Shown here piece by piece: positions 25,481 to 33,321 of a stretch of 35,926 bases of DNA. The stretch is from JBBCJT01 sp037190665 (GTDB taxonomy: Bacteria; Pseudomonadota; Alphaproteobacteria; Acetobacterales; Acetobacteraceae). Position 1 is the stretch's first letter. Each line of letters opens with the position of its first letter. The position numbers were made by a program, and so were the translations under genes. A model generated the notes under the pieces. The model was not told where the DNA came from. It worked only from the letters and a program-made list of their open reading frames with translations, and did not search any database. Location of the stretch: contig JBBCJT010000106.1 in assembly GCA_037190665.1 (NCBI GenBank), forward strand, positions 1-35,926. Reading direction: 5' to 3'.

Positions 25481-26095
25481 TCACCAAAGCGTGGCCCGCG
25501 CCCGGCCGGGCCACTCGCGGTCATATGCCTCCCCGCCGACCGATCCCTCCGTCATGCCGGCAAGGATCGCCCCGGGGGTCGGCAGCGCCCCTGCCTCCAC
25601 GTGCCGCTCCGGGTTCCAGAGCTCCGAGCGGACGATGGCGCGGGCGCACTGGAAGTAGACCTCCTCCACCGCAATCACGGCGACCGAACGGGGCGCCTTG
25701 TCCTCCACCGCGAAGCTGTCGAGCAGGCCGGGGTCGACCGACAGGTGCGCCCGGCCGTTCACCCGGATCGTCGTGCCGGACCCGGGCAGCAGGAACAGCA
25801 GCGCCACGCGCGGGTCGCGCACGATGTTGCGCAGGCTGTCCACGCGGTTGTTACCGCGCCGGTCGGGCAGCAGCAGCGTGCGCGCATCCGCGATCCGCAC
25901 AAAGCCGGGCCGGTCGCCGCGCGGTGAGCAATCGAGCCCCTCCGGCCCCACCGTGCCCAGCACGACGAAGGGCGAGGCGCGGATGAACGCTGCGTAATCT
26001 TCGGTGACGTGGTCCGCGACCTTCCGCATGGTCGCCGGCGCGGTCGGCACGCCGTAGAGCGCCTCGAGTTCCGCGATGGTGGTGATCGTCGTCAT
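25481..26095 (-). CDS. Pyridoxamine 5'-phosphate oxidase-family FMN-binding protein
   Basis: The 204-aa protein has the split-barrel fold of the PPOX family and belongs with the MSMEG_1061-like flavoproteins. It shows SPFVVLGTVGPEGLDCSPRGD (about residues 41-61), LLLPDRRGNNRVDSLRNIV (75-93, with an RGNNR flavin-contact style motif) and VRVNGRAHL-like VRVNG spacing. Such proteins bind FMN or F420 and reduce various substrates; they are not true vitamin B6 oxidases. An AGG ribosome-binding site precedes the ATG at 26093-26095. gluQ ends 10 nt upstream, so the two form a minus-strand pair. Confidence 0.85.
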   Translation of the reverse strand: MTTITTIAELEALYGVPTAPATMRKVADHVTEDYAAFIRASPFVVLGTVGPEGLDCSPRGDRPGFVRIADARTLLLPDRRGNNRVDSLRNIVRDPRVALLFLLPGSGTTIRVNGRAHLSVDPGLLDSFAVEDKAPRSVAVIAVEEVYFQCARAIVRSELWNPERHVEAGALPTPGAILAGMTEGSVGGEAYDREWPGRARATLW

Positions 26096-26105
26096 CCGCC
26101 CTCCG

Positions 26106-26945
26106 TCAGTCGGGAAATCCGGCCATGGCACGCACCTCGGCCGGGGTCCGGCCGGCGGCGCGCAGGTCCCGCAGCGTCGCAGCGTGATCGCGCTTGGCGA
26201 GCCGCCGCCCGTCCGGTCCTGTCAGCAACGCGTGATGCGCGTAATCCGGTGCAGGCCAGCCCATCAGCGCCTGCAGCAGGCGGTGCAGGTCGGTGGCCGG
26301 CTTGAGGTCCACGCCGCGCGTCACCAGTGTCACCCCCTGCAACGCATCGTCGTGGGTGACGCAGAGATGGTAGCTGGCGGGCGCATCCTTGCGCGCGAGC
26401 ACGGCATCGCCGACGCGCGCCGGGTCGCACGCGATGCGCCCCTCGCCTTCCTCGCGATAGTCGAGCGGCGGTACCGCCGCACAGGCGCGCGCCATGTCGA
26501 GCCGCAGCGCGTGCGGCTCCCCGGCGGCGATGCGGGCTTGTCGGACATCCTCCGGCAGATGCCGGCAGGTGCCCGGATAGAGCGGGCCGTCCGGCCCGTG
26601 CGGCGCGTGGGCGGAGGCTGCAATCTCGCGGGCGATCTCCGCGCGGGTGCAGAAGCACGGGTAGAGCAGCCCGCGCGCGGCGAGCGCATCCAGCGCCGCG
26701 CGATACTCCGGCAGGTGCTGCGACTGCACGCGCACCTCCCCGTCCCAGTCGAGGCCGAGCCAGGCGAGGTCTTCCAGGATGGCGTCGGCATGCTCCGGCC
26801 GGCAGCGGCCGGGGTCGATGTCCTCGATGCGCAGCAGGAACCGCCCGCCCCCGGCCCGCGCGCGTCGCCAGCCCGAAAGCGCCGAATGCGCGTGGCCCAG
26901 ATGCAGCAGGCCGGTGGGGCTGGGAGCGAAGCGGGTGACGAGCAT
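26106..26945 (-). CDS. gluQ: Glutamyl-Q tRNA(Asp) synthetase
   Basis: This 279-aa enzyme is a truncated glutamyl-tRNA synthetase that activates glutamate and attaches it to queuosine in the anticodon of tRNA(Asp). It has the HIGH-type motif HLGH (15-18) and the KMSKS-like RLAKRDHA (248-255). The zinc site typical of GluQ is present as Cys97 and Cys99 in CFC, Tyr123, and Cys127. It lacks the anticodon-binding half of GltX, as expected. It diverges from the carboxylesterase at 26988 across 42 bp and is followed by the PPOX gene. Confidence 0.95.
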   Translation of the reverse strand: MLVTRFAPSPTGLLHLGHAHSALSGWRRARAGGGRFLLRIEDIDPGRCRPEHADAILEDLAWLGLDWDGEVRVQSQHLPEYRAALDALAARGLLYPCFCTRAEIAREIAASAHAPHGPDGPLYPGTCRHLPEDVRQARIAAGEPHALRLDMARACAAVPPLDYREEGEGRIACDPARVGDAVLARKDAPASYHLCVTHDDALQGVTLVTRGVDLKPATDLHRLLQALMGWPAPDYAHHALLTGPDGRRLAKRDHAATLRDLRAAGRTPAEVRAMAGFPD

Positions 26946-26987
26946 CGCGCGCCCGGCTATGCCGTCGCGCCGCTAGGAGGGCAAGCG

Positions 26988-27647
26988 ATGACTCTGGACG
27001 GGCCGCGCTGGGGACCGCGTTCGAAGGGCAAGCCGCAGCAGCTTGTCGTGCTGTGCCACGGCGTAGGCGCGGACGGGAACGACCTGATCGATCTCGGCCC
27101 GTCCTTCTTCGGCCATGCGCTGCCGGACGCGGCGTTCGTCTCGCCGCATGCGCCCTTCCCGTTCGATCAGGCACCGATGGGGCGGCAGTGGTTCAGCCTG
27201 TCCGACCGCACGCCGGCGGTGATGGTGGATGGCGTGCGCATCGCCGCCGACCACCTGACGCGGTTCGTCGCCACCGAGCTCGAGCGGCTGGAGCTGCCGC
27301 CGGATGCATTCGCGCTGATGGGTTTCAGCCAGGGGGCGATGACGTCGCTGTTCGCCGGGCTGCGGCGGACGCCGACGCCGCGCGCGATCCTCGCCTATTC
27401 CGGCGCGCTACTGTCGCCCGAGACGCTGGCCGCCGAGATCAAGGGCCTGCCGCCGGTGCTGCTCGCCCATGGCGAGGCCGATCCGATGGTGCCGGTCGCC
27501 GCGTCCCGCCAGGCGGAGCAGGTGCTTACCGCGCTCGGCGTGCCGGTCGAGGCGGTCTATACGCCGCGGCTGCAGCACGGGATCGACGAGAGCGGGCTGT
27601 CGGCCGGTGCGCTCATGCTCCAGCGGGCGTTCAGTCCCGCCGGGTAA
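26988..27647 (+). CDS. Carboxylesterase/phospholipase, alpha/beta hydrolase
   Basis: This 219-aa cytoplasmic hydrolase belongs to the Abhydrolase_2 family (PF02230), which cleaves short-chain esters and thioesters. The catalytic triad is visible: Ser114 in MGFSQGAM, Asp165 in HGEADPMVP and His197 in QHGID. The oxyanion-hole segment is VLCHGVGADGND (21-32). The length is standard. AGGAGG is placed before the ATG at 26988. It ends convergent with lexA, with a hairpin repeat between them. No signal peptide is seen. Confidence 0.93.
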   Translation: MTLDGPRWGPRSKGKPQQLVVLCHGVGADGNDLIDLGPSFFGHALPDAAFVSPHAPFPFDQAPMGRQWFSLSDRTPAVMVDGVRIAADHLTRFVATELERLELPPDAFALMGFSQGAMTSLFAGLRRTPTPRAILAYSGALLSPETLAAEIKGLPPVLLAHGEADPMVPVAASRQAEQVLTALGVPVEAVYTPRLQHGIDESGLSAGALMLQRAFSPAG

Positions 27648-27730
27648 CCGCGCAACGTCCCCTCTCCCTGCCCGGCGGGGAGTGAGAGCAAAGCCGCACC
27701 GTCACGCTTGCGGAAGCACCCTCACCCCGG

Positions 27731-27754
27731 CCCTCTCCCGCAGGCGGGAGAGGG
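27731..27754. repeat. REP-like hairpin, CCCTCTCCCG/CGGGAGAGGG
   Basis: Perfect 10-bp arms (27731-27740 and 27745-27754) enclose CAGG, and an outer CTCAC/GTGAG pair extends the stem. A related half-copy lies at 27658-27688. The element sits between converging carboxylesterase and lexA genes and shares its core with the hairpin at 5457. It probably represents a genome-wide intergenic repeat and may serve as a terminator here. Confidence 0.65.
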
Positions 27755-27765
27755 AGTGAGAGCCC

Positions 27766-28482
27766 TCAGTACCGGCGCAGCAACGCGACCAGCCTGCCCT
27801 GCACCCGCACCTTCTCGGACGGGTAGATACGTGTCTCGTAACGCTGGTTCGCCGGCTCCAGCGCGATCGAGGCGCCGCGCCGGCGGAAGCGCTTCAGCGT
27901 GACCTCATTCTCCTCCACCAGCGCGACGACGATATCGCCGTTCTCGGCGGTCTCGGCCTTCTGGATGACGACCGTGTCGCCGTCGTGGATGCCTTCCTCA
28001 ATCATCGAATCGCCCGCGACTTCCAGCGCGTAGTGATCGCCGCGCGAGAGCCAGGCCGAGGGCACCTCGATCTGCGCATCGGTGTTCGCCATCGCCTCGA
28101 TCGGCAGGCCGGCGGCGATGCGGCCATAGAGCGGCAGGTGAACGGCCGCAGCTTCGGGCGCGGTGCGCGCCCCCTGCAGGCGCGGAGCGAAATTGCCCTT
28201 GATGACGTTGGGCGCGAAGGCCGCAACCGCCTCCTCCGGAAGACGTGCACTCGCGGGCTGGCGCAGCGAATCGGGGTCGATCAGGATCTCGATCGAACGC
28301 GCGCGGTGCGGCCGGCGGCGGATCGCCCCGCGTTCCTCCAGCGCACGGATCAGCCGGTGCACGCCCGACTTCGAGCGCAGGGTCAGCGCCTCCTTCATCT
28401 CGTCGTAGGAGGGAGAAAAGCCCTGCTTGTGCTGGTAGTCGTTAATGTACCGGAGCAGCTCGAACTGCTTGCGCGTAAGCAT
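27766..28482 (-). CDS. lexA: LexA repressor
   Basis: This 238-aa SOS regulator represses DNA-repair genes until RecA filaments stimulate its self-cleavage. The N-terminal winged helix (1-65) has FSPSYDEMKEAL and SKSGVHRLIRALEERG. The cleavage site is Ala124-Gly125 in GRIAAGLP. The Ser/Lys dyad is Ser159 in GDSM and Lys197 in VTLKRF. The ATG at 28480-28482 is the canonical start (MLTRKQFELL). A LexA box lies about 59 nt upstream. moaC-moeA-lexA is a common alphaproteobacterial order. Confidence 0.97.
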   Translation of the reverse strand: MLTRKQFELLRYINDYQHKQGFSPSYDEMKEALTLRSKSGVHRLIRALEERGAIRRRPHRARSIEILIDPDSLRQPASARLPEEAVAAFAPNVIKGNFAPRLQGARTAPEAAAVHLPLYGRIAAGLPIEAMANTDAQIEVPSAWLSRGDHYALEVAGDSMIEEGIHDGDTVVIQKAETAENGDIVVALVEENEVTLKRFRRRGASIALEPANQRYETRIYPSEKVRVQGRLVALLRRY

Positions 28483-28540
28483 GAACGCGAACCTCCCGCG
28501 CCGGCAGGTTGTCGTGAACAAAGCAGCAACCGGCGTGGAT

Positions 28541-28555
28541 GTTCTATGAAAGTTC
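28541..28555. promoter_or_regulatory. LexA box (GTTC-N7-GTTC)
   Basis: The sequence GTTCTATGAAAGTTC is an exact match to the alphaproteobacterial LexA operator, a GTTC-N7-GTTC direct repeat. It is centred between the predicted -35 and -10 of lexA, so LexA binding would block its own promoter. This is standard autoregulation. Confidence 0.9.
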
Positions 28556-28570
28556 CCGCAGCCGCGTCAA
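28542..28570 (-). promoter_or_regulatory. Predicted lexA promoter
   Basis: On the minus strand a TTGACG -35 (28565-28570) is followed after about 16-17 nt by a weak -10 (CATAGA, around 28542-28548). The LexA box overlaps the spacer and -10. This implies lexA can be transcribed independently of the moaC-moeA genes upstream. Confidence 0.55.
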
Positions 28571-28585
28571 GTTGTCCACAGCAAG

Positions 28586-29776
28586 CTAAATTCCATTGAT
28601 GGACAGCGGCAGAACCGTGATGCGCTCGCCCGGCTCCGCGGCCGGCGCGAAGGGCGGGCGGACGATCAGCACGTCGGCACGGGCGAGCACCGCAAGCATC
28701 GAGGAATCCTGCACGGGATGCGGCGTGGCCACGCCGTCGCGCAGCGTGGCGCGCAGGTAGTCCTCGCGCCGGTCATTCGCCGCCACCTTCATCCCCAGGA
28801 CGGCTTCGGCCTGCGGCGGATCGGCGGCGGGCAGCCCTGCCAGCACCGCGATCGCCGGCAGCGCGAACAGCACCGAGCAGACCATCGCGGACACCGGATT
28901 GCCCGGCAGGCCGATCATCGGCACCGCACCCAGCCTGCCGTGCATCAGCGGCTTGCCCGGCCGCATCGCGATCTTCCAGAAATCCATGGCGAAGCCCCGC
29001 TCGCCGAGCCCGGTGCGCACCAGATCGTGCTCGCCGACACTGACGCCGCCGGTGGTCAGCAGCAGGTCGAATCCCGCCACCTGATCGGCAATGGCGGCGA
29101 TGGCGTCCACGTCATCGCGCGCGATGGGCAGGACCGATGGCTCCGCCCCGGCCGCGCGCACCAGCGCGGCGAGCGCATGCGCGTTGGAGGAGACGATGCC
29201 GCCCGGCGGCACCGGCTCGCCCGGCAGCGCGATCTCGTCGCCGGTGCCCAGAATCGCCACGCGCGGGCGGCGATGCACGGTGAGCCAAGGATGATCCGCC
29301 GCGGCGGCGAGGCCGATATCGCGCGACGTCAGTCGCCGCCCGGCCGGCAGCACCGTCTCGCCGGCGGCGAAATCCTGCCCGGCGCGGCGGATATGCCGGC
29401 CCGCGGTCCCGGCTTCGGCGACGACCATGCCGCCGTCCTGCTCCTCCGCGTTCTCCTGCATCAGCACCGCATCGGCACCGTCGGGCACCACGCTGCCGGT
29501 GAACAGTCGCACCGTCTCGCCCGCGCCAACCGTGCCGTCGAAAGGATGCCCCGCCGGCGCCGATCCGATCCGGCGCAGCCGCGCGCCCTTGACCGCATCG
29601 GCCGCGCGCACCGCCCAGCCGTCCATGGCCGAGACGTCGGCCGGCGGCTGCGTGCGCCGGGCCACGACGGGAACCGCAAGCACCCGGTTCCAGGCTTCCG
29701 CCAGCGCGACCGTTTCCGCCGGCACCGGCGCCAGAGAAGCGAGGATACGTGCGCGGGCCTCGCTGACCGGGATCAT
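28586..29776 (-). CDS. moeA: Molybdopterin molybdenumtransferase MoeA
   Basis: This 396-aa enzyme inserts molybdate into adenylylated molybdopterin in the last step of Moco synthesis. It has the family N-terminus (MIPVSEARARILASL), PPADVSAMDGWAV (44-56), LFTGSVVPDGADAV (91-104), and the molybdate-site motif TTGGVSVGEHD (about 235-245). It ends with the C-terminal domain IV (RREDYLRATL). The start ATG at 29774-29776 overlaps the moaC stop (ATGA). Its 3' end is about 100 nt from the lexA start, and lexA's promoter lies in that gap. Confidence 0.96.
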   Translation of the reverse strand: MIPVSEARARILASLAPVPAETVALAEAWNRVLAVPVVARRTQPPADVSAMDGWAVRAADAVKGARLRRIGSAPAGHPFDGTVGAGETVRLFTGSVVPDGADAVLMQENAEEQDGGMVVAEAGTAGRHIRRAGQDFAAGETVLPAGRRLTSRDIGLAAAADHPWLTVHRRPRVAILGTGDEIALPGEPVPPGGIVSSNAHALAALVRAAGAEPSVLPIARDDVDAIAAIADQVAGFDLLLTTGGVSVGEHDLVRTGLGERGFAMDFWKIAMRPGKPLMHGRLGAVPMIGLPGNPVSAMVCSVLFALPAIAVLAGLPAADPPQAEAVLGMKVAANDRREDYLRATLRDGVATPHPVQDSSMLAVLARADVLIVRPPFAPAAEPGERITVLPLSINGI

Positions 29777-30255
29777 CACTCCGCCTCGTAAGTGCCGGAT
29801 TTTCCGCCTGATTTGTGCGTCAGCCGAAGCGCCTCGATGCGCATCGCGCGGTCGGCCGACTTGCACATGTCGTAGATGGTCAGCGCGGTGACGGACGCCG
29901 CCGTCAGCGCCTCCATCTCCACCCCGGTCTGGCCGGTGGTGCGCACGGTGGCGGCGATCTCCACCGAACTGGATCCGGCGTCGGGCACGAGGTCGATCTC
30001 CACCGCGGAGAGCGGCAGCGGATGGCAGAGCGGGATCAGCTCCGCCGTGCGCTTCGCGGCCATGATGCCGGCGATGCGCGCCACGCCCAGCACGTCGCCC
30101 TTCTTCGCCGTGCCCTCGCGGATCATCGCCAGCGTCGCTTCCGCCATGACGACGCGCGCCCGCGCGGTCGCCGTGCGCTGGGTGACCGGCTTGGCGCCGA
30201 CATCGACCATGTGCGCCCGGCCGGCCTCGTCGAAATGGGTCAGCCGGGCGGTCAT
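29776..30255 (-). CDS. moaC: Cyclic pyranopterin monophosphate synthase MoaC
   Basis: This 159-aa enzyme converts the GTP-derived 3',8-cyclo product into cyclic pyranopterin monophosphate, the second step of Moco synthesis. Diagnostic motifs are MVDVGAKPVTQRTATA (16-31), LIPLCHPLPL (73-82), GQTGVEMEALTAAS (108-121) and the active-site Asp129/Lys132 in YDMCKSAD. The length is standard. It lies 3 nt after the ferredoxin gene and overlaps moeA, so it appears to be read from the Fe-S/desulfurase operon upstream. Confidence 0.97.
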   Translation of the reverse strand: MTARLTHFDEAGRAHMVDVGAKPVTQRTATARARVVMAEATLAMIREGTAKKGDVLGVARIAGIMAAKRTAELIPLCHPLPLSAVEIDLVPDAGSSSVEIAATVRTTGQTGVEMEALTAASVTALTIYDMCKSADRAMRIEALRLTHKSGGKSGTYEAE

Positions 30256-30258
30256 GCC

Positions 30259-30588
30259 TCAGCCCTGCGCGTTGCGGGTGGCCGCCGGCAGCTTCACGGT
30301 CAGCCCGTCCAGTTCCTCGGTCATGACGATCTGGCAGCCGAGGCGCGACGTCTCCTCCAGCCCGAAGGCGAGGTCGAGCATGTCCTCCTCATCCTCGGTC
30401 GGATCGGTCAGCTTGCCGAACCAGGGCCTCTCCACGATCACATGGCAGGTGGAGCAGGCGAGGCTGCCCTCGCACGCGCCCTCCACGTCGATGCCGTGGC
30501 GGTGCGCGATTTCGAGGACGGACAGGCCGAGCGGCGCATCCACTTCCCGCCGTGTCCCGTCGCGCTCGATAAACACCATCTTCGGCAT
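30259..30588 (-). CDS. fdx: [2Fe-2S] ferredoxin, Isc/Fdx type
   Basis: This 109-aa electron carrier has four Cys ligands in the adrenodoxin-type pattern: Cys39, Cys45, Cys48 and Cys85 (GACEGSLACSTCHV and SRLGCQI). Fdx proteins of this class supply electrons for Fe-S cluster assembly. The acidic region TDPTEDEEDMLDLA (61-74) is the typical partner-docking patch. It lies 17 nt after the first desulfurase gene and 3 nt before moaC. Its placement beside two desulfurases fits a role in sulfur reduction during cluster building. Confidence 0.95.
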   Translation of the reverse strand: MPKMVFIERDGTRREVDAPLGLSVLEIAHRHGIDVEGACEGSLACSTCHVIVERPWFGKLTDPTEDEEDMLDLAFGLEETSRLGCQIVMTEELDGLTVKLPAATRNAQG

Positions 30589-30605
30589 CGCGTGCTGGCT
30601 CTCCC

Positions 30606-31787
30606 TTACGCTCGCGCCGCGACCACCGCATGCGCGGCGGCAAGTGCGGTGGCTGCGTAGTCAACGTCGGCGGGCGAGGTAAAGCGGCCCAGCCCGACGC
30701 GCAAGGTACGCGCGGCCGCGGAATCGGACAGGCCGATCGCGCGCAGCACATAGGACGGCTCCACCTCGGCCGAGCTGCAGGCGGATCCGGTCGAGACGCA
30801 CAGCTCCGGCAACTCAGCCATCAGCGCGGCGGCGGAGGCAGCCGGGAAGGTGATGTTGAGGTTGCCGGGTATCCGCCGGACGCGGTCGGCGTTCACCACG
30901 ATCCCCGGCACATCGCGGTTGAGCGCGTCCAGGAACCGGTCGCGCTGGCCGGCGATCCGCCCCGCATCCAGCGCCATCTCGGCGGCAGCGATGCGGCACG
31001 CCTCTCCCAGCCCGACCACCAGCGGCGGGGCGAGCGTGCCCGACCGCAGCCCTCGCTCCTGCCCGCCGCCCGAGAACAGCGGGGCGATCCGGGCGCGCGG
31101 GCGGCGGCGCACATACAGGGCACCCACGCCCTTGGGGCCGTACAGCTTATGCCCGCTGATCGACATAAGATCGATCTGCAATTCGCTCATATTCAACGAA
31201 ATCTTTCCGACGCCCTGGGCCGCGTCGCAATGGAACAGAGCCCCATGCGCCCGCGTCAGCCGGCCGATCGCGGCGAGGTCGTGGATCACGCCGATCTCGT
31301 TGTTCACCGCCATCACCGAGACGAGCAGCGTGGGTGTCTCCAGCGCCTGTTCCAGCACCGCCGGATCGAGCAAGCCGTCCGGGCCGACCGGCAGCACCAC
31401 CGGCTCGAACCCCTCGGCGGCGAGGTCGGCCACCGCCTCCAGCACGCATTTATGCTCGGTCGCGACGGTGACGATGCGGCGGCGGGGGCTGCCCTGCGCG
31501 GCGGCGAAGCGGGCCGCGCCCTTGATGGCGAGGTTGTTGGCCTCGGTGGCGCCGGAAGTGAGCACGATCTCCCGCGCCTCGGCCCCGATGAGCGCGGCGA
31601 CATGGGCGCGCGCCTGCTCCACCGCATCCTCGGCGAACCGGCCCATCGCGTGCTCGGCCGAGTGGGGATTGCCGAAATGCTCGGTGAAGAACGGCACCAT
31701 GGCCTGCCAGACGCGGGGATCGAGCGGCGTGGTGGCCTGGTTGTCGAGATAGACGGGCCGATTCGGGCGGGGCGGCATCGTGAGCAT
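30606..31787 (-). CDS. iscS: Cysteine desulfurase, IscS-like
   Basis: This 393-aa PLP enzyme takes sulfur from cysteine as a protein persulfide for Fe-S clusters, tRNA thiolation and molybdopterin. PLP-binding Lys214 is in SISGHKLYGPKG and the catalytic loop Cys337 is in STGSACSSAEVEPSY, closely matching group I IscS/NifS enzymes. Substrate motifs YLDNQATTPLD (13-23) and TSGATEANNLAIKG (77-90) are intact. The ATG at 31785-31787 or the Met four codons in may start translation. A second, different desulfurase gene lies directly upstream (17 nt apart). Confidence 0.93.
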   Translation of the reverse strand: MLTMPPRPNRPVYLDNQATTPLDPRVWQAMVPFFTEHFGNPHSAEHAMGRFAEDAVEQARAHVAALIGAEAREIVLTSGATEANNLAIKGAARFAAAQGSPRRRIVTVATEHKCVLEAVADLAAEGFEPVVLPVGPDGLLDPAVLEQALETPTLLVSVMAVNNEIGVIHDLAAIGRLTRAHGALFHCDAAQGVGKISLNMSELQIDLMSISGHKLYGPKGVGALYVRRRPRARIAPLFSGGGQERGLRSGTLAPPLVVGLGEACRIAAAEMALDAGRIAGQRDRFLDALNRDVPGIVVNADRVRRIPGNLNITFPAASAAALMAELPELCVSTGSACSSAEVEPSYVLRAIGLSDSAAARTLRVGLGRFTSPADVDYAATALAAAHAVVAARA

Positions 31788-31804
31788 GGGTCGGATATGG
31801 GACC

Positions 31805-32887
31805 TCAGGCCGCGCGGCGCAGGAGCCTTGCGGCCATCGCGGCATAGGCGTCGGCGAAGGCCGCGATGTCGGCCCCGGTCACGCTCCAGGGCAGCGAGAC
31901 GCGGATGGCGCAGCCGGCGAGATCGCCGAGCCCCATCGCCTCGATCACCCGCGAGCGGGCGACCTTGCCGGAGGAACAGGCAGCCCCGGCCGAGACGGCG
32001 ATGCCGGCGAGATCGAGCGCGATCACCTGCGTATCCGCCCGCACGCCCGGCAGGGCGAGGCAGGTGGTCTGCGGCAGCCGCGGCGCGCCCGCGCCGATCA
32101 CGACCGCCCCCGCCGCGACGGCGGCGCGTTCGGCCGCATCACGCAGGCTGGCGAGATGCGTCGCCTCCCCCGCCGCCCGCGCGGCCGCGGCGAAGCCGGC
32201 GATGGCCGGCAGCGGCTCGGTACCGCCGCGCCGCCCCCGCTCCTGCCCGCCGCCGGCAATCAGCGGTGACAGGTGCAGACCCGGACGCAGCAGCAGCGCG
32301 CCCGCGCCCTTGGGTCCGCCGAGCTTGTGCGAGGACAGGGCGAGCGTGTCCGCACCGAGCACACCGGCATCGAGCGCGATGCGGCCGGCCGCCTGCACCG
32401 CGTCCACATGCAGCAGCGCCCCGTACCGCCGGCAGAGTTCCGCGATCGCCGGAAGCGGCTGGATGGCGCCCGTCTCGTTGTTCGCGGCCATCACGCAGAC
32501 AAGGGCGGGCGGGCCATCGGCCAGCATCGCCGCCAGCGTGTCGAGGGCGAGGAGGCCGTCGCCGTCCACCGGCACCACCGCCGCAGCCGGATCGGCGCGT
32601 AGCACGGCATCGTGCTCCGTCGCGCCGACCAGCACGCGCCGGCCACGACCGAGCGCGTGGATAGCGAGCGCATTGGCCTCGGTCCCGCCGCCCGTGAAGA
32701 CCAGATCCGCCGGCGCGGCCCCGAAACGCCGCGCCACCGCCTCGCGGCTGTCCTCCAGCACCCGCCGCGCCGCGCGTCCGGCCGCGTGCACGGAGGACGG
32801 GTTGCCGACCAGATCGAGTGCCGCGACCACCGCCTCCCGCGCTTCCGGGCGCAGGGGCTCGGTCGCATTGGCGTCGAGGTAGATCAT
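31805..32887 (-). CDS. Cysteine desulfurase, NifS-like, second copy
   Basis: This 360-aa PLP enzyme has YLDANATEPLRPE (3-15), GGGTEANALAIHALG, Lys188 in SSHKLGGPKGAG, and the loop Cys304 in SAGAACSSGKVARSR. It shares only moderate similarity with the adjacent IscS-like protein and is about 30 residues shorter. In many alphaproteobacteria a desulfurase of this kind follows the Rrf2/IscR gene in the suf locus. The ATG at 32885-32887 overlaps the IscR stop (ATGA). The longer in-frame extension would be out of register with that overlap. Confidence 0.92.
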   Translation of the reverse strand: MIYLDANATEPLRPEAREAVVAALDLVGNPSSVHAAGRAARRVLEDSREAVARRFGAAPADLVFTGGGTEANALAIHALGRGRRVLVGATEHDAVLRADPAAAVVPVDGDGLLALDTLAAMLADGPPALVCVMAANNETGAIQPLPAIAELCRRYGALLHVDAVQAAGRIALDAGVLGADTLALSSHKLGGPKGAGALLLRPGLHLSPLIAGGGQERGRRGGTEPLPAIAGFAAAARAAGEATHLASLRDAAERAAVAAGAVVIGAGAPRLPQTTCLALPGVRADTQVIALDLAGIAVSAGAACSSGKVARSRVIEAMGLGDLAGCAIRVSLPWSVTGADIAAFADAYAAMAARLLRRAA

Positions 32888-33321
32888 GCGTCGATCCGCG
32901 GCGGCTTCACCCGGCCGTGCACCACGTCCTCCAGCGTGACGGAGCACAGGAACCCGCTGATGCAGTCGCCGAGCGCATCCCACAGGTCGTGGGTGACGCA
33001 GCGTTCGCCCTCGATCGCCTCGGCCGCCAGCAGGTTACAGCGGGTGGCGCGCAGGTTGGTGTCCACCGCGCCGAGGATGTCGGCGATCCGCGTGCCGGAG
33101 GCGCCCCGCGCCAGACGGTACCCGCCCGCGGCGCCGCGCGTGCTTTCCACGATGCCGGCGCGGCGGAGCTGGGCGAAGAGCTGCTCCAGATAGGCGACGG
33201 GCAGGTGCTGGCGGGCGGCGATGTCGGCGATGCTGACGGGGCCGCAGCAGCCGCAGTTCTCCTCCCGCGCCAGATGCGCGAGCGCCATCACCGCGTAGCG
33301 GCAGCGGGCGGAGAGTCTCAT
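32884..33321 (-). CDS. iscR: IscR/Rrf2-family regulator
   Basis: This 145-aa winged-helix regulator (MRLSARCRYAVMALAHLA, and YLEQLFAQLRRAGIVESTRGAAGGYRLAR) senses Fe-S status and controls cluster-assembly genes. E. coli IscR binds its [2Fe-2S] through Cys92, Cys98, Cys104 and His107. The equivalent region here (93-111, TRC...ERCVTHDLW) keeps Cys95, Cys108 and His111 but has no middle Cys. Additional Cys occur at 23, 25, 26 (CGCC), 120 and 126. Alphaproteobacterial IscR proteins are known to deviate in ligation. It overlaps the desulfurase start and the cysE stop by 4 nt, so it probably autoregulates the operon. Confidence 0.92.
   Translation of the reverse strand: MRLSARCRYAVMALAHLAREENCGCCGPVSIADIAARQHLPVAYLEQLFAQLRRAGIVESTRGAAGGYRLARGASGTRIADILGAVDTNLRATRCNLLAAEAIEGERCVTHDLWDALGDCISGFLCSVTLEDVVHGRVKPPRIDA

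Noticed and set aside
25481..26095. Calling the PPOX-family protein pdxH
   Set aside because: It lacks the typical PdxH C-terminal motif and matches the MSMEG_1061-like flavoprotein branch.
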